Assembly: GCF_937616625.2 (NCBI RefSeq)
Contig: NC_065571.1
Coordinates: 46,299,651-46,363,650, forward strand
DNA: 64,000 nucleotides
Origin: Mercurialis annua
Lineage: Eukaryota > Streptophyta > Magnoliopsida > Malpighiales > Euphorbiaceae
Direction of reading: 5' to 3'
Position numbers and translations under genes: made by a program. The notes below the pieces were generated by a model. The model ran no database searches. It was not told the origin of the DNA and saw only the letters and a list, made by a program, of their open reading frames with translations. Each line of letters opens with the position of its first letter. Within the stretch, counting starts at the first letter, position 1. Below, piece by piece: positions 45,638-58,379 of this stretch.

Positions 45638-46571
45638 TAATCACTTAATCACATTGGGATTATACAACCCATAACTGTTTTGGGCCTTTTCTTAGTGTGC
45701 GACCCTGTAGGTTCATATAACGTTGGCAGTAGGCCCGAAATCCATATTTTAGCCCACAAGTCATAAGTGGCCTCTAGCAAGACATTATGACTAACCAAGT
45801 TGTACGAATATCGACAATCCAATTTAACCATTTACAATAATATTTTAATCCCTTTGTCTCTCGATATCCAGATTGAATATATAAGGCATAGTCCTGTCAT
45901 CCTTATAATATTCAATCATTAGTTTCCTGATTTTAAGTAGACTGAAAATGATAACTCTTGATTAATTCATTTAGCATGGCCATGCATTTCCTTCAGTCTA
46001 TCTTCTTCAAGGGGCTCATAGATATCTTACTCAAATAAATGAGGGACAAATTCCTTCTCAGTCACTCACATTTCTCGCATAGTTACTTTCATATCCAATG
46101 ACAATCTATTCCATTATCTTGTTAAAGATAATGTAAGACTGTATCAAAATATGAAATAGTTATGTAGAAATCCATGATGATTTTAACGTCAAAGGATTAT
46201 ATAGAACTGTAATGCGAATTACTTATGACAGTGATCTATGCAGTATTCTCATAGCGGATCTGCCTTATTTCTCAAATAGCACATATGATTTGACTTAATA
46301 TCTCATATACATGATTAGTAAAACATAATCATCAGTCAACATCATACTAGTTTCAATGTTCTATTAAGACTAGGGATAGATGAAATATAATTCTTTTATA
46401 AAACCTAAGGGTTCTACTATCAAGTCACATACTTGATGACTTTAGAAAGAATTAACTATTCAAGTATTTTAATCATTAATATAAAATGATAAAAACTGCC
46501 AATCAATAAATAACAAAATGATAAAGTTAAAACATGGTCAAACATGATTGACCTAGTGCATATCACTAACA
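44996..46571. mobile_element. Solo LTR, 1.58 kb
   Basis: Starts TGTTGGGTTTTC and ends ATCACTAACA (TG..CA), flanked by the exact 5-bp duplication AATTT (44991-44995 and 46572-46576). No internal coding region or second LTR was seen. The body contains GCGACCCTGTAGGTTCATAT, a sequence style I associate with plant Copia-type LTRs. It lies in the WAK2 3' flank, inside the region shared with WAK1. Confidence 0.75.
45560..45637. repeat. (TA)n and (AAT)n microsatellite
   Basis: A TA run followed by about 18 AAT units, inside the solo LTR. Confidence 0.92.
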
Positions 46572-46576
46572 AATTT

Positions 46577-47215
46577 AACTTCAGATGACGAATTTGACAG
46601 CAATTGGAAAGCTCTAATTAATAGTAAGATTGGGTGTATGATCGAGCTGGAGCAAATTTATAGGATTCTTAAAGTATTTCAAAGTATAGTTCCATAGTTT
46701 CCTAAGCTATGACTATTCATTTTCTCGACGACTCTTCATTTTCTCGTTTTATTTTATCAGTCAACATGTGTTCATGATGGATTATGGATCTTCAACGTGT
46801 GTCACTTTGATTACCACGTGTCTTTTATCCTAAAAATGGTCCTAATCTTCTTCCTTTCTTTTTCTTCATTTTTTGGTTAGAGTACTATTTTTCATGCACT
46901 TTTCCCTTTAAATCTGAATATTGCTTTTCATTTTCGAATTTTGTTTAATTTCTTACTTTTACCCTGCTCCTTATCTTCCATTTGATCCACTTTATTTCCA
47001 CGTATATAGTTGTTTCTGCTTGCGATTTTTCCTTTAAATTTGTAATCTGTGCATCATTCCTTATTGCGTTTTTGATGTTCTGCATCTTTCTTTTTGTATT
47101 TTCTAGTTTTGATTTGCTCATTTTTTTAGTTGAAGCTTGTTTGTTTATTTCTATCCCCCCCCCCCAAAATTTCTCAAAATGGCGAATACGAAAGAAAAGC
47201 GCGAGATCGCTATGA
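46577..47215. other. Intergenic DNA, no gene recognised
   Basis: AT- and pyrimidine-rich, with a C run at 47155-47164. No supported coding frame. Confidence 0.4.
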
Positions 47216-47782
47216 TGTAATAGTCCGTATTTTTATAAGTGTCTATTTACCCACGTGTCAGATTTTAGTTTAACCGAGACTATGGAAAAATAACTTTTCA
47301 ATTCAGGAAGTGAATTTTTTTTGAATTTAAATATGTGTTTATGTGTTTTGAGGTATGTATGGCCCTGATATTTTTTTTTGAGAATTTTAGGTATTTATAT
47401 TGATTTTTGAGATTTTAAAGAAAAATCGCTAAAATAATTAATTTTAATTATTTTAAAAGTCCAAAAATATTTGCTTCAAGCCCAATGTATATAAACTAAT
47501 GTCTAGAAGTAATTTTAGAGGATTATTTTCAGAAATGAGAAAAAGTTTATTTTGCCCCTAAAATTCGAATTATTTACGAAAATGCCATAATCGCAAACTT
47601 ATAAATAACCCAAACTTACCAAAATATCTAGATATTCTCTACTTACCTTCTTCTTCATCTTACGACTCACAATTCACTCTCCATTAGACAAAAAAGCCGA
47701 AGCTCTCAACCAAAGCACAACACCACTTTCTTTTATTTTTTTTACAAAATTCTCTAAACAAATAACGTTGGAAATCACCCGC
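47216..47782 (+). mobile_element. Gypsy (Tekay/Del-like) LTR 5' fragment
   Basis: Begins TGTAATAGTCCGTATTTTT, close to the start of the Tekay LTRs at 55425 and 63272 (TGTAATATCCCGTATTTTT). It runs to the next LTR at 47783, where it appears cut off. No counterpart end was seen. Confidence 0.5.
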
Positions 47783-49440
47783 TGATAGGATTATAAATAC
47801 TCCTATTTTCCTAGTCATTTTACTATGTAATTTTGCATATTTGTTTATATTTTTGAGCATCAATGTTTTATTATTTTGCTTGAGCTATTTCAGGGTCATT
47901 TGTGCCAGATCAAGGTGTTTAAGGGCTTAATTAAAGTGTTTTAAAGCTTCGGGGATCAACCGGGAACAAGCGAAGGCAGTGAGAGCACAATCGGTGACTT
48001 ATAATCCTGACCCCGGTGCATTAAGTGACGATTTTGGGATTTTTAGAGGCTTCTATTGAATTTATATTCTTCACAAGAAATGAAGTAGACATCCTAAGCT
48101 TTCAATAGAGTCAAGAACCAACTTATTCCGATGTGTACTGATATTTATGAAGTTCCAAAGTCGGGCACTATTGAAGGTGTTGTGCTCGCACCATCCTTGG
48201 TGCGAGCATAGCTTAATTTCTGGGTTACTCGCACCATTTAGAGCGAGCTTGACAGAGAGCTATTAGAAAAAGTGGTGCGAACGCACCACTCTTGGGGTGC
48301 TCGCATCACTTTGAGACCAGCTCCAAAAGGTGTCAGAAATTGTGTCTTTTGGTCCCCCTAACCTCTACATTTGAGGGAATTTCGGTCTATCGTCATGTAA
48401 GCCCTAATTCCTAGGTTGTAGAGCTATATAAAGCCTTCTTTTTAAGCTCCAACATCACCACCTACCTCCACCAACATTATTTCAACACCATTTTTACTAG
48501 TTTAGGAAGCTTTTATTTTCATTATCCTTTTGTATCCTCCATATTTGGGAGTTGAACAAAATTATTGTGGATGTTTATTTTCACTTGGGTATTAATATTG
48601 TTGTGGATTGAAGCTTCATTATGTTCTTAATCTTCTCTTATTTCTTGGGGTTTACTCCAAAGATAATGTATGGATAAATTCCTTTGATTGGGTTATCATA
48701 ATGTATGTCTAATGCTTGTTATTGATGATTGGATTGTTGGGTAGGGTTTGTATGTTGTTAATTAATGCCTAATGTTAGGATTAAACTCATGACTTAATTC
48801 TTGATTTTGGTTGTTAGATATGACTCTAAGGATGTTATCTTAAATTAATATAATTAACAATAAACTAAAACCTAATAACATGAGAATGAGTTAGGGATCA
48901 GTTGCTCCTAGGTTTGCTTAATAAGTGTTAATTGGATAGCTAATCGAGATAGTAATTATGCTAGGGTGAGTTACTATGAAAGTTAATTATCCTATTTGAT
49001 GATTTAGTTAGATTATTGACTCGAGAGAGCTTGATTTGACGCCTTCGAATAGCCGAGCCTCAAATCCGTCCTTCGTCCTTTCATCGATAACATGTCATTA
49101 GGATATGTGCGTTTGTTGAGATTATGATTATTAGTTGTTGGTATTAGTTTATTGTGTAATCATGATTGCAACACAATTTTGAATGATATTCTCCAATCGT
49201 TTTACTTAATTGTTTGAAATCCGTATTTTCTTAGTTAATTTATAGTTTTAATTCATGTTATTTGATATTTTTATTTTCCATCTACTTTTAGTTACCAAAA
49301 CAAAACCTTTCAATTTCTATGCAAATCGAATTCGACTAAATTCAGTGATTAGAACATTGCTTTCTCCGTGGGATCGACAACCCGGACTTAATAATCCCTT
49401 TATTACTTGCGAACCGTATACTTGCGGAAATCGACCAACA
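47783..49440 (+). mobile_element. Athila-like LTR, solo or truncated element
   Basis: Starts TGATAGGATTATAAATACTC and ends CGACCAACA. It shares the TGATAGGA start and a CTCCGTGGGATCGA block near the end with the Athila LTR at 49967-51509. The middle has inverted GGTGCGAGCA / TGCTCGCACC-type motifs. No primer site follows and no target duplication was seen. Confidence 0.6.
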
Positions 49441-49966
49441 CATCCTACGCCACGTACGTGGTTTTTCTCGGGGCTCCCCAATCAATTACCAAGTTTCCCT
49501 CAAAGTGTATGGGGTTGAGGGGACCAAAAAAACCGTTTTTTGAAAAGGTTTGGGCCCGTCTGGGAGGTGGTGCAGTCAGTCAAAAGGTGGTGCAACAGCA
49601 CTACCTAAAACAGAAGCAAAATAGCTACTTTGGTACGACTGCACTAGCTATGGTGCGATCGCACCACAACCCGTGCGCGCTAGACACAAATTCAAAAGTC
49701 CATAACTCCTTGTAGACATGTTGGAATGAGTCAGTTCTTAATTCTAAGGAAACTTTATGATATCTACTTTAATTCTTGTGAAGAACACAAATTCAATAAA
49801 CGTCTTTAAATATCCCAGAATCTGCAATCTGTCCGAAGGCGTCAAAATTAAAATTATGGAACTTATGCTCTATTCAAAAGTCTCTAATTATCTGTACACA
49901 TCTCGGAATGAGTTTCTTCTTGATATTTTTTGGAAATATTAGTGTCTAGTTCATTTTTCATGAAGA
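49441..49966 (-). mobile_element. Inverted fragment related to the preceding LTR
   Basis: The reverse complement of about 49620-49830 matches 48025-48200: ATTGAATTTNTNTTCTTCAC, GAAGTAGA-AT and AAGAACNNACTNATTCC align in order. It is diverged, non-coding, and lies between two Athila-type LTRs. Confidence 0.55.
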
Positions 49967-51509
49967 TGATAGGAGTAGAATACTCCTAGTATTTAGATAG
50001 TTTTCGCATCGCTTTATTGCGTTTTGACATGTGTTTTTAGGTGTTTCGATTCCTTATTATGTGTGTTGGCGTTTCAGGTGATTTGGAGTGTTTGCGGAAC
50101 TATTTGGGCTAAAAAGAGTGAAGAATTAAAGAAATATCAAAGTCAGAAGCTAAAGCAAAGAGTTAAAGAGAAATCAAGTTTTTAAAGCATGTCTTGGAAG
50201 AGAAGTTCATGAGCGAAAGAGAAGCTGAGAAGCAAAAGAAACATGTGTAATTTAACACATGTCTCGACCAAGACATGGTGCTTCTCGACCAAGACATGAA
50301 GGACCATTTTGCACGAAGGGTCATCAAAGGAGCTTCTCGGTCGAGAAGCTCAACTTAAATGAGCTTCTCGACCAAGACATGGGAAAAAAGCTGAAGACGA
50401 AATTTGTTTGAAGAAAGAGCTTTAAGTGGCCCACTTCCCTCTTTAGCCCAACATCTCTTGTACTAGGGTGTTTTTATTTCCCTTTTTATCCAGACTATAT
50501 AAGACACTTTATATTTTAGGTTAAGAATAATTCACTTTTGTAGACAACAATTTGGAATCAATCAATTCTTTCCTTTTGCTCTCTATTTTTAGATAGAATC
50601 TTCATAGTTCTTGCTGTTCTTCATTTAATTTCCAGATTTTGCTTTATTGGGAAACTTATTAAATACAAGTATTGGTCTTTTAATTCAAGCTTCATTATCT
50701 TATTCATGTGTTTAAAGTTCATTTATCACTCCAAGGTATTTATTCTTTACTCTATGCCTAATCTTTACTATTGCTTAATTAGTTATGCCATGATGATGAT
50801 TAGTAGCTAAACCCCTTGTTTGGGGATTGTTATGATTGCCCTGATTGATTAAATAGGTGATTAGGGTGAGGGTTTTTGGGTGATGTTGGTTGTTGTGCTT
50901 CTTGAGCTTAATGCTTAGAATAGGTTGGCCTCTTATTCTTTGCTTTGTGGTTTAATTAGGAGGACGAGAGTTAACTAATTATATTATACCTAGGGGAGTA
51001 CATGCTTTAGACCTAGATGCATTAGCATGATCTAGGGCTATCTTGGTTGTGGAGTTTGCTTGATTAGTTGGCTTTATTAACTCTCTCGAAATCTATGAGC
51101 ACGAGAGTGGATTAGATTTCGGAATTGTTAATCAAGTTTCGACTCTTCCACTTCCGGCTCGAGAGAGCGGAATTGGTTCCGTAGAATAGCTTGACCCGAC
51201 CTTAGTTCCCATCACCTTAACCCAAACTACTTAGATATGACTTTGGCATGACTAGCAACCTCTAAACGCTTTACCCTTTTGTTTAAATCGCGTGTTAATT
51301 AGTTGATTGTTGATTAATTGTTTTAGTTAAGTAGCGTGTTTAAGTATTAGTTGTTTGCAAGTTATTTAACGTGAAATTCAACCATTCGTATTGTTGCTAG
51401 ACGAATTGAATCGTAACCAAATTTCATTCTCATCAATTGCTCCTAGCACACTCTCCGTGGGATCGATCTCGTATTTACCGAGTATTACGAGTTGGGTTTT
51501 TACTCAACA
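49967..51509 (+). mobile_element. 5' LTR of Athila-type Ty3/gypsy retrotransposon
   Basis: Runs from TGATAGGAGTAGAATACTCC to TTTACTCAACA, 7 bp before the primer site. Between 50190 and 50390 it carries several CTTCTCGACCAAGACATG motifs in both orientations, which reappear in the element's coding frame. The 3' LTR lies outside the window. Confidence 0.75.
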
Positions 51510-51515
51510 AGTTTT

Positions 51516-51532
51516 TGGCGCCGTTGCCGGGG
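51516..51532 (+). promoter_or_regulatory. Primer binding site of Athila-type element
   Basis: TGGCGCCGTTGCCGGGG just after the LTR is the primer-site sequence characteristic of Athila/Tat elements, where tRNA-primed reverse transcription begins. Confidence 0.85.
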
Positions 51533-51684
51533 AGTGTCGAGTATTGATTGATTGATTGAAATAAGTTGTTGTTCGGTCGAGTTAGCTTTATTTTCTGTTT
51601 TTATCACTTTTGTTGTTTTTGCTTCTTTCCGGATTTACGCGTGGTTTGTTTGTTGTTGTTTGTGTAGGAGATCGACTATAGTGT

Positions 51685-54600
51685 ATGCACAATACACGAA
51701 GGGCCAATCTTCCGCTAGAACCGTTCCAAGACAACCTCGGGAGATTTGAAAGAAGTGTGAGAAGGGAGAATCGTAGACCCGTTATCATGGAACATGGGGA
51801 AGATAATTATGAGGAGGAGCAATATCACCCTCAAGACGGTGGAGTGAGGCAACATCCGCCTCCTCCACTCGATGAAAGAAATCGGCAAGAGCAACAAGGG
51901 GACAATCACCCTCAAGTTCAAGGCCATCAAGCACAAAGACAAACTTTGGGGGATTTCTTCCTCCCGGATGTGGATAATGCCACCTATGGGTGCTTTGCAA
52001 GACCGGTCACCGCGGCTACTTTTGAAATCAAGCCTAGCACGATTCAACTCCTAGAGAATCGGTGCCAATTCTTTGGGTTAGCAAGTGAGGATCTGAACGA
52101 ACACATAGCCAAGTTCTTGGGAGTGTTGGACACATTCAAGCTCCATAATGTCACCTCCGATCAAATCAAGCTTCGGATGTTTCCATTCTCACTAAGAGAT
52201 AAGGCAAACTTGTGGCTTCGGTCATTACCTAATGCATCAATCCACAATTGGCGGGATCTTGCTCAAGCTTTCCTTCACAAGTATTTCCCGATGGGGAGAA
52301 CCGCAAAGTTGACAAAGGACATCATTGATTATTACCAATATGAGGGGGAATCTCTCTATGAAACTTGGGAGAGGTTCAAGGATCTCCAAAGGCACGTACC
52401 TCATCATCGACTTGTAAGGGAGCATGTGCTTCAAATATTCTATAATGGCTTGGGTGAGATTACAAGATCTACCATTGATTCGGTCGCGGGAGGTTCTTTG
52501 ATGCAAAAGACGCTTGATGAGGCTAATGAGTTGATTGAAAAATTGGCTATGGTTAGTAGCACTTGGTCCTCGGAAAGGAGAAGACCACCGGCTCAAAAGG
52601 CATTAATGACACTTGACCAATCCAAGGAGTTTGAGGCGATGAAAGCCATGAATGCCTCTTTACAAAGTCAAGTTGATGCCTTGAAGAAGCAAGTGGGTCC
52701 ACAGAATGCTCCGGTTGCGTATGTCCAAGTAGGTTGTGAGCATTGTGGGAATTTCAATCATGGAAGTAGTGAGTGCTATGCCACGGGTCAAGCGTGGAGC
52801 GAACAAGTGAATTATGTGGGAGGTCAACGCCAAGGGAATGATCCTTACTCAAATACTTATAATCCGGGTTGGAGAAACCATCCTAACTTCGGATGGAGGA
52901 ATCAAGAGGGCCAAGGCAATGTGCAAGCAAATCAACAAGCGGGTCCTAGTTTCCAAGGAGGAAATAGGCCTCAACAACAAGGTCCTTATCAAGGCCCTTA
53001 TCATAATAATCAAGGACAAGGAAACAACTATGGTGGTAGACCTCAACACCCTCCGGGATTTCAACCACAAAAGAATACGGATGAGGGAAATGTGCTTTCT
53101 AAGGTACTAGAGAAGCTAGAAAAAATGGAGCAAAGGGAGAAGAATCAAGCTTCTACTATCCATCATTTGGAAACTCAAATTTCTCAAATGGCCATTTCGC
53201 TTCAAGGAAGACCTCAAGGAGGGTTGCCATCTACTACGGAGAACAACCCTAGAGAGCATGTTAAGGCGGTAGAGCTCCGAAGCGGGAGGAATCTTGAGAA
53301 AGCCAATGGAAAAAAACAAGTGGTTGAGGAGGATGAGCCTCAAGTTGTTGTTGATATAGCAAGCTCAAGTCGCGAGATACCAAGGGATGGTGAGGAAGTG
53401 TTTATTGAGGTTGAAGAGCCTTATGTGAGACCACCACCACCACCGTTTGTACCACCGGTTCCGTTCCCAAGCCGGTTAAGGAAAGCTCAAGGGAACGAAA
53501 AGTTTCATAAGTTCCTTGAGATTTTCAAGAAATTGCAAATCAATCTTAGCTTGGCGGATGCACTCCGGGAGATGCCGCAATATGCCAAGTTCTTGAAGGA
53601 CATCATTACCAACAAACGGAGTTGGGATAGCGGTGCAACGGTTCCTATTCCGGAAGTGTGTAGCTCAATCATCTTGAATGATCTACCGGCTAAGTTGAAG
53701 GACCCAGGGAGTTTCTCTATACCTTGCACTATAGGAAACATGAGTTCCATTAATTGCTTATGTGATCTAGGTGCTAGCATCAATCTTATGCCTTTAACTC
53801 TTTTCAGGAAGCTTTGTGGAGATCAAACCGTGAAAAGCACATCGATGGTACTCCAACTAGCGGATCATTCGTTAAAAAGGCCGTTTGGGATTGTTGAGGA
53901 TGTGCTTGTCAAGGTAGATAAATTTATCTTCCCCGTTGATTTTGTTATATTGGACTATGCGGTTGATAAGGAGTGCCCAATGATCTTGGGGCGACCCTTC
54001 ATGAACACCGGAAGGGCTTTAATTGATGTGCATGGTGGGAAATTGACCTTGCGAATCGATGAGGAAACGGTTGAGTTTGACATGAAGAAGGTCATGAGGG
54101 GTACCATCGAGGAAGAGGATTGTATGAGGGTTGATTTCGTGGATAATCTTGTGAAGGATCAACTTGAAGCAAATGTGGAAGCAATGAATAGGGGAAATGT
54201 GCGAAAAATTGATGATTTTGAGCTCCCAGACTCATGTCTTGGTCGAGAAGCAAGAGTCAGTGCATGTCTTGGTCGAGAAGCAAGGTTTGAAATTGCTTCG
54301 TGCAAAAATGACCTTCATGTCTCGACCAAGACATCCTCTTCTCGATCAAGACAAGGCAAAAATTTGCCATGTCTTGATCGAGAAGCTCATGTCTTGACCA
54401 AGACATGTTCTGTTGAGCCCAAAGTTGATTTTTCAACCGTTTCTAAGGTCACTTTCGATTCTAAAGAGCTTGATGATGAATACACGGAGGAGGATGAACC
54501 TAAGCCGGAGAATTTGAACAAGAATAATGGTGTGACTCCACCATCTTCCGAGCTACCGCCAAATGTTGAAATGAAACCACTTCCGTCTCATCTCCGGTAT

Positions 54601-55424
54601 ACTTTTGTTGGGGAGAATGAGACCTTGCCGATAATCATCTCGAACAAGCTCTCCAAGGAGCAAGAAAGGAGGGTTGTGCAAGTGGTAAAAGAACATGTGT
54701 TAGCCATGGGGTGGCAAATCTCCGAGATTCGAGGCATAAGTCCTCAAGTGGTGATGCACAAGATCCACCTTGAGGATGAAGCCAAGAAGTGTACTCAAAG
54801 GCAAAGGAGATTGAACCCTAACATGAAGGAGGTTGTGCACAAAGAGATCGTCAAGCTCCTCGACGCCGGGATAATTTATCCGATTTCGGATAGTGAATGG
54901 GTTAGTCCCATACAATGTGTGCCTAAAAAGGGAGGTATGACAATGGTGGAGAATGAAAAAGGCGAGCAAATCTCCACTAGAACGGTAACCGGTTGGAGAG
55001 TATGCATCGATTATCGGAAGCTCAACGAGGTAACCCGAAAAGATCACTTTCCGCTACCATTTATCGATCAAATGTTAGAAAGGGTGGCGGGACACAAGTT
55101 TTATTGTTTCCTTGATGGGTACTCGGGTTACAATCAAATATTAATCCTCCCGGAAGATCAAGAGAAGACGACCTTCACATGCCCCTACGGTACCTTTGCA
55201 TACCGGCGAATGCCCTTCGGACTATGCAACGCACCCGCCACATTTCAAAGATGTATGACCTCAATTTTCAACGACATGATTGAGGATATAATGGAGGTGT
55301 TCATGGATGATTTCTCCGTATTTGGCGATTCGTTCGACAGTTGTTTAGCAAATTTAAGGCGGGTGTTAGCACGATGTGTCGAGACTAATTTAGTACTCAA
55401 TTGGGAGAAATGCCATTTTATGGT
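51685..55424 (+). CDS. Athila-type gag-protease-RT polyprotein, 3' interrupted
   Basis: A single open frame. Gag (about residues 90-310) carries the Retrotrans_gag pattern (LLENRCQFFGL, NLWLRSLPNASIHNW, YETWERFKDLQRHVPHH). One CCHC knuckle, CEHCGNFNHGSSEC, starts at residue 351. An aspartic protease has DLGAS at about 694. Reverse transcriptase starts near 1020 with SPIQCVPKK, RVCIDYRKLNEVTRKDHFPL, FLDGYSGY and FMDD (Asp pair 1208-1209). The frame is broken at 55425, just after NWEKCHFM, by a Tekay LTR. The rest of RT, RNase H and integrase would lie beyond that insertion, outside the window. A linker at 54230-54410 is built from LTR-like repeats (LGREAR units). Confidence 0.88.
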
Positions 55425-58363
55425 TGTAATATCCCGTATTTTTCTGTCATTATTTTTTTTAAATTATTTTAAATGTTATTTTATTTTATTTTACATTCCG
55501 CCAAACTTTAGGTAATTTATTATTATTTTTATTAAATATTTTAATTTAATTTAATTGGAATCACTCGTTGATTCGGTCAGGATTCGATTCATATTGCGTT
55601 GGTATTATTAAATCTTAAAAGAAATAAAAACAAAAGAAAAAGAGGAGTTAAAATGAAATAAGATTCATGCATGATATCCATGCAATTCACGTTGTCCATT
55701 TTCCTTCTTAAGGCTTAATTAAGCCCATTTTTTTTGTTTTAACATAACAAGCCCATTCTTATTTTTAACCTTCAATATAAGAACCAGAAACAATGCCGCT
55801 ACACCTGAGACCCTCATATTCTGTTACTGAATTTCTTTTCTTTTCCAACCCTATAAGTACGTAATACTCCACGATTCATCCATTCCTTATTTTCATAAAC
55901 CCTAGCCATCATTATTCATTCGATTCTCCGAGAATTTACACTACAATTATTCTCCAAATTTCTTGGTTTTCATCGGTAAGTTTTCTATCTTTAATTTCAG
56001 TTTAAGCCTTATAACGGCAACTCCGTATAATTGAATCGTACTCATTCGTTTCTAGGTCGAAATCAAAACTGTTTGATCTCAGGCGTCCTAGACTCGTATA
56101 CCTTCGATTCGATTCGTTCGCTTCGCTTAACGGTACGCCGTTGATCTCGTTATTTTGCCGTTCGATTTATCGCTTTTAGTTTTCCATTTACTGTTCTTGA
56201 TTTCTCTTGGTTTCTGCCGAATGTTTCTATCTTCCTTTGGCCATGGGTTTGATTGTTTGGATTAAAATCTCTTAGTATGTTAGTCTTATATCATTTTGAG
56301 CTATTGGTTGTGGTTTGAATCCACCATTTTGGATTCATCGACGTTTGAGGATTCTCGGTTTTGTGGTTTATCAATTGCCGTGTTGTGAAACTAGGGTATA
56401 TTGTGTTGATCTTGATAAGTTATGTTTGTTAAAGGTTTTGAGATTGTTATTTGAAGGTTGATTGTTCATGTCTCTGTTTTTGGGTTTTGAAGTTTGGAAA
56501 TTAATTGGTGTTTTGGCTTCTGCATTTGGTTTGGGCATGGCGGGTACTGTTTGTTTAAATTAGGAAGATGATTGGCCAAATAACCATTTTAATCACCAAA
56601 GACTTTAACTTAAATCAACTTAATCCTTAAGGTTAAACTTTAAATTAATAACTTGATTTTTATTTTGATTTGAAATTAAATAGTGATAACGATAGATAAT
56701 TATTATTTAATTAATATAATTACTCGGGTAATTATAATTGCCTTCAAATGTCGTTTTGTCAAAAGTTGGCTAAATTTACAATTTAGTCCCTGAACTTATT
56801 GTATAACGTAATTAAGTGGATCATTGGTTGATTATTCTAAATTTTGTCTTAAGTATAAACAAAAGCAATTAAATTGAATTCAAATATCAAATTGGCAAAA
56901 GTACCGTTTAGTCCCTAATTGGCTAAAGTGCAGTTTAGTCCCTAAACTTTTATTTGACTTATTTAATTAAGTTTTTGGGTTGTAACTTAGGTTATTTGAT
57001 TTCGAAGTTGTTGAGTTCTGTTTTAATGATTTATTATTTTATTTATTATTTTTATAAATATAAACTCGGGTTTATATTTGATAAATGTTTTGGGTCGGGT
57101 TAGACTTGGGTCACTCGACAAGTGAGGTTAACTTGGTAGTTACTAGTAACTCGGTTAACCCACTATTTGGAAATTAATTATTATTTAAAAATTAGTAAAT
57201 AATATATTTTTAAATTGGATTTTTAAGCGAGAACTCAATGGACTTGTAATTAATTGTGCATTGTTGCCTTTGGGTATTTTTGTGTTGTTTTGGATTATTT
57301 ATTCCGACGTGTTATTTGTGCTAGTCCTATGTGGTGTCTAGTACTCTCTAGAGTTAGGGTCTGATTTTAATAATTATTTTATTTGTCTAGACTCGTCTAC
57401 TGTTCGTGCTTCAGAGGCGAACCACAGTTAGTTGCTTGCCGGTATTCACGTGGATTAGCAAGCAGTGAGTTTATATTTACTATTTACCGCTTTATTAAGT
57501 AAATTGTTATTTTAATATTAAATATATATATACTGTACGTATATTTCGAACTGTTTTTATATTATGGCTCTTAGTTGGAACATGCTACCTAATGGGCATC
57601 ATTAGGACTGCGTGCGCACCGGTAATGATCTGGGAAAGGTAATTATGGTAATGTGGTAACTCGGTGTGAGCATAGCTCTCGGGACCAAGTAGAGTAACTC
57701 GGTGTAGCTCAGCTCTCGGGACTCTGGTATAAGTGTGGTCAGTGGTAACTCGGTGTAGCTCAGCTCTCGGGACCAGACCTATTGGATTATGGTTATATTT
57801 AGAATTGTGGATTAGGGTTCCAACTATTATCTGTAATATCGTTATTAAATGTTTTAAACGTTTTAAAGGTTTTCTACTTAATAAATGTAAATAGTGGTAT
57901 GAACTCATCTCAGTATATCTGACCCCGTTGATTTCCTAATTTTCCCCAGGGTTATGATCTGAGAGAGTCTGGTGATCTCCGCATTTACTTTTACTCGGAG
58001 GTTCCATTTATTTTAGTAAAACTGTAAAACTGTTTTATTCTTAGACCGCAGTAGTAACTAGACGTTTTTATTGTTATTATATCTTTGTCGGATTGGTTCG
58101 ACTGGTTTTATTGCTTTGGCATGTTATATCATTTACTTGGATTTATGATAAATCTATTTTAGACTCGGAATTGGATAAGCATGTTATATTAACTGATGAA
58201 TATTATAACTGCTAGATTTAGGCTGAAGTCTCGTTTGCCCCCGAGCATTGGTTTTCTGCAGGTATAATTGAATTGTATGTTTAGAGAAGGCTAGCTACGG
58301 GTTTCGGTACTACATTACCCATACCCTAGCGCCGGTCGCGATTCATGAAAATGGGTCGTGACA
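55425..58363 (+). mobile_element. 5' LTR of Tekay/Del-type gypsy element
   Basis: Starts TGTAATATCCCGTATTTTT and ends GGGTCGTGACA just before the primer site, about 2.9 kb. The first ~718 bp match the 3' LTR at 63272 almost perfectly. It carries a GTAACTCGG-GCTCTCGGGA tandem array at 57650-57775. It is inserted in the Athila RT frame. Confidence 0.85.
57650..57775 (+). repeat. Tandem repeat in Tekay LTR
   Basis: Three copies of a unit containing GTAACTCGGTGTAGCTCAGC followed by TCTCGGGAC, spaced 45-65 bp. The first copy has GTGAGCATAGC instead. Confidence 0.7.
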
Positions 58364-58367
58364 AACT

Positions 58368-58379
58368 TGGTATCAGAGC
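58368..58379 (+). promoter_or_regulatory. Primer binding site (initiator Met tRNA)
   Basis: TGGTATCAGAGC, complementary to the 3' end of initiator methionine tRNA, lies four bases after the LTR end. It is the usual primer site for Tekay/Del elements. Confidence 0.9.

Noticed and set aside
45447..45644. A poly-Tyr frame on the minus strand.
   Set aside because: It is the AAT microsatellite in translation.
46982..47215. A 77-codon hydrophobic frame.
   Set aside because: T-rich low-complexity sequence without family resemblance or a supported start.
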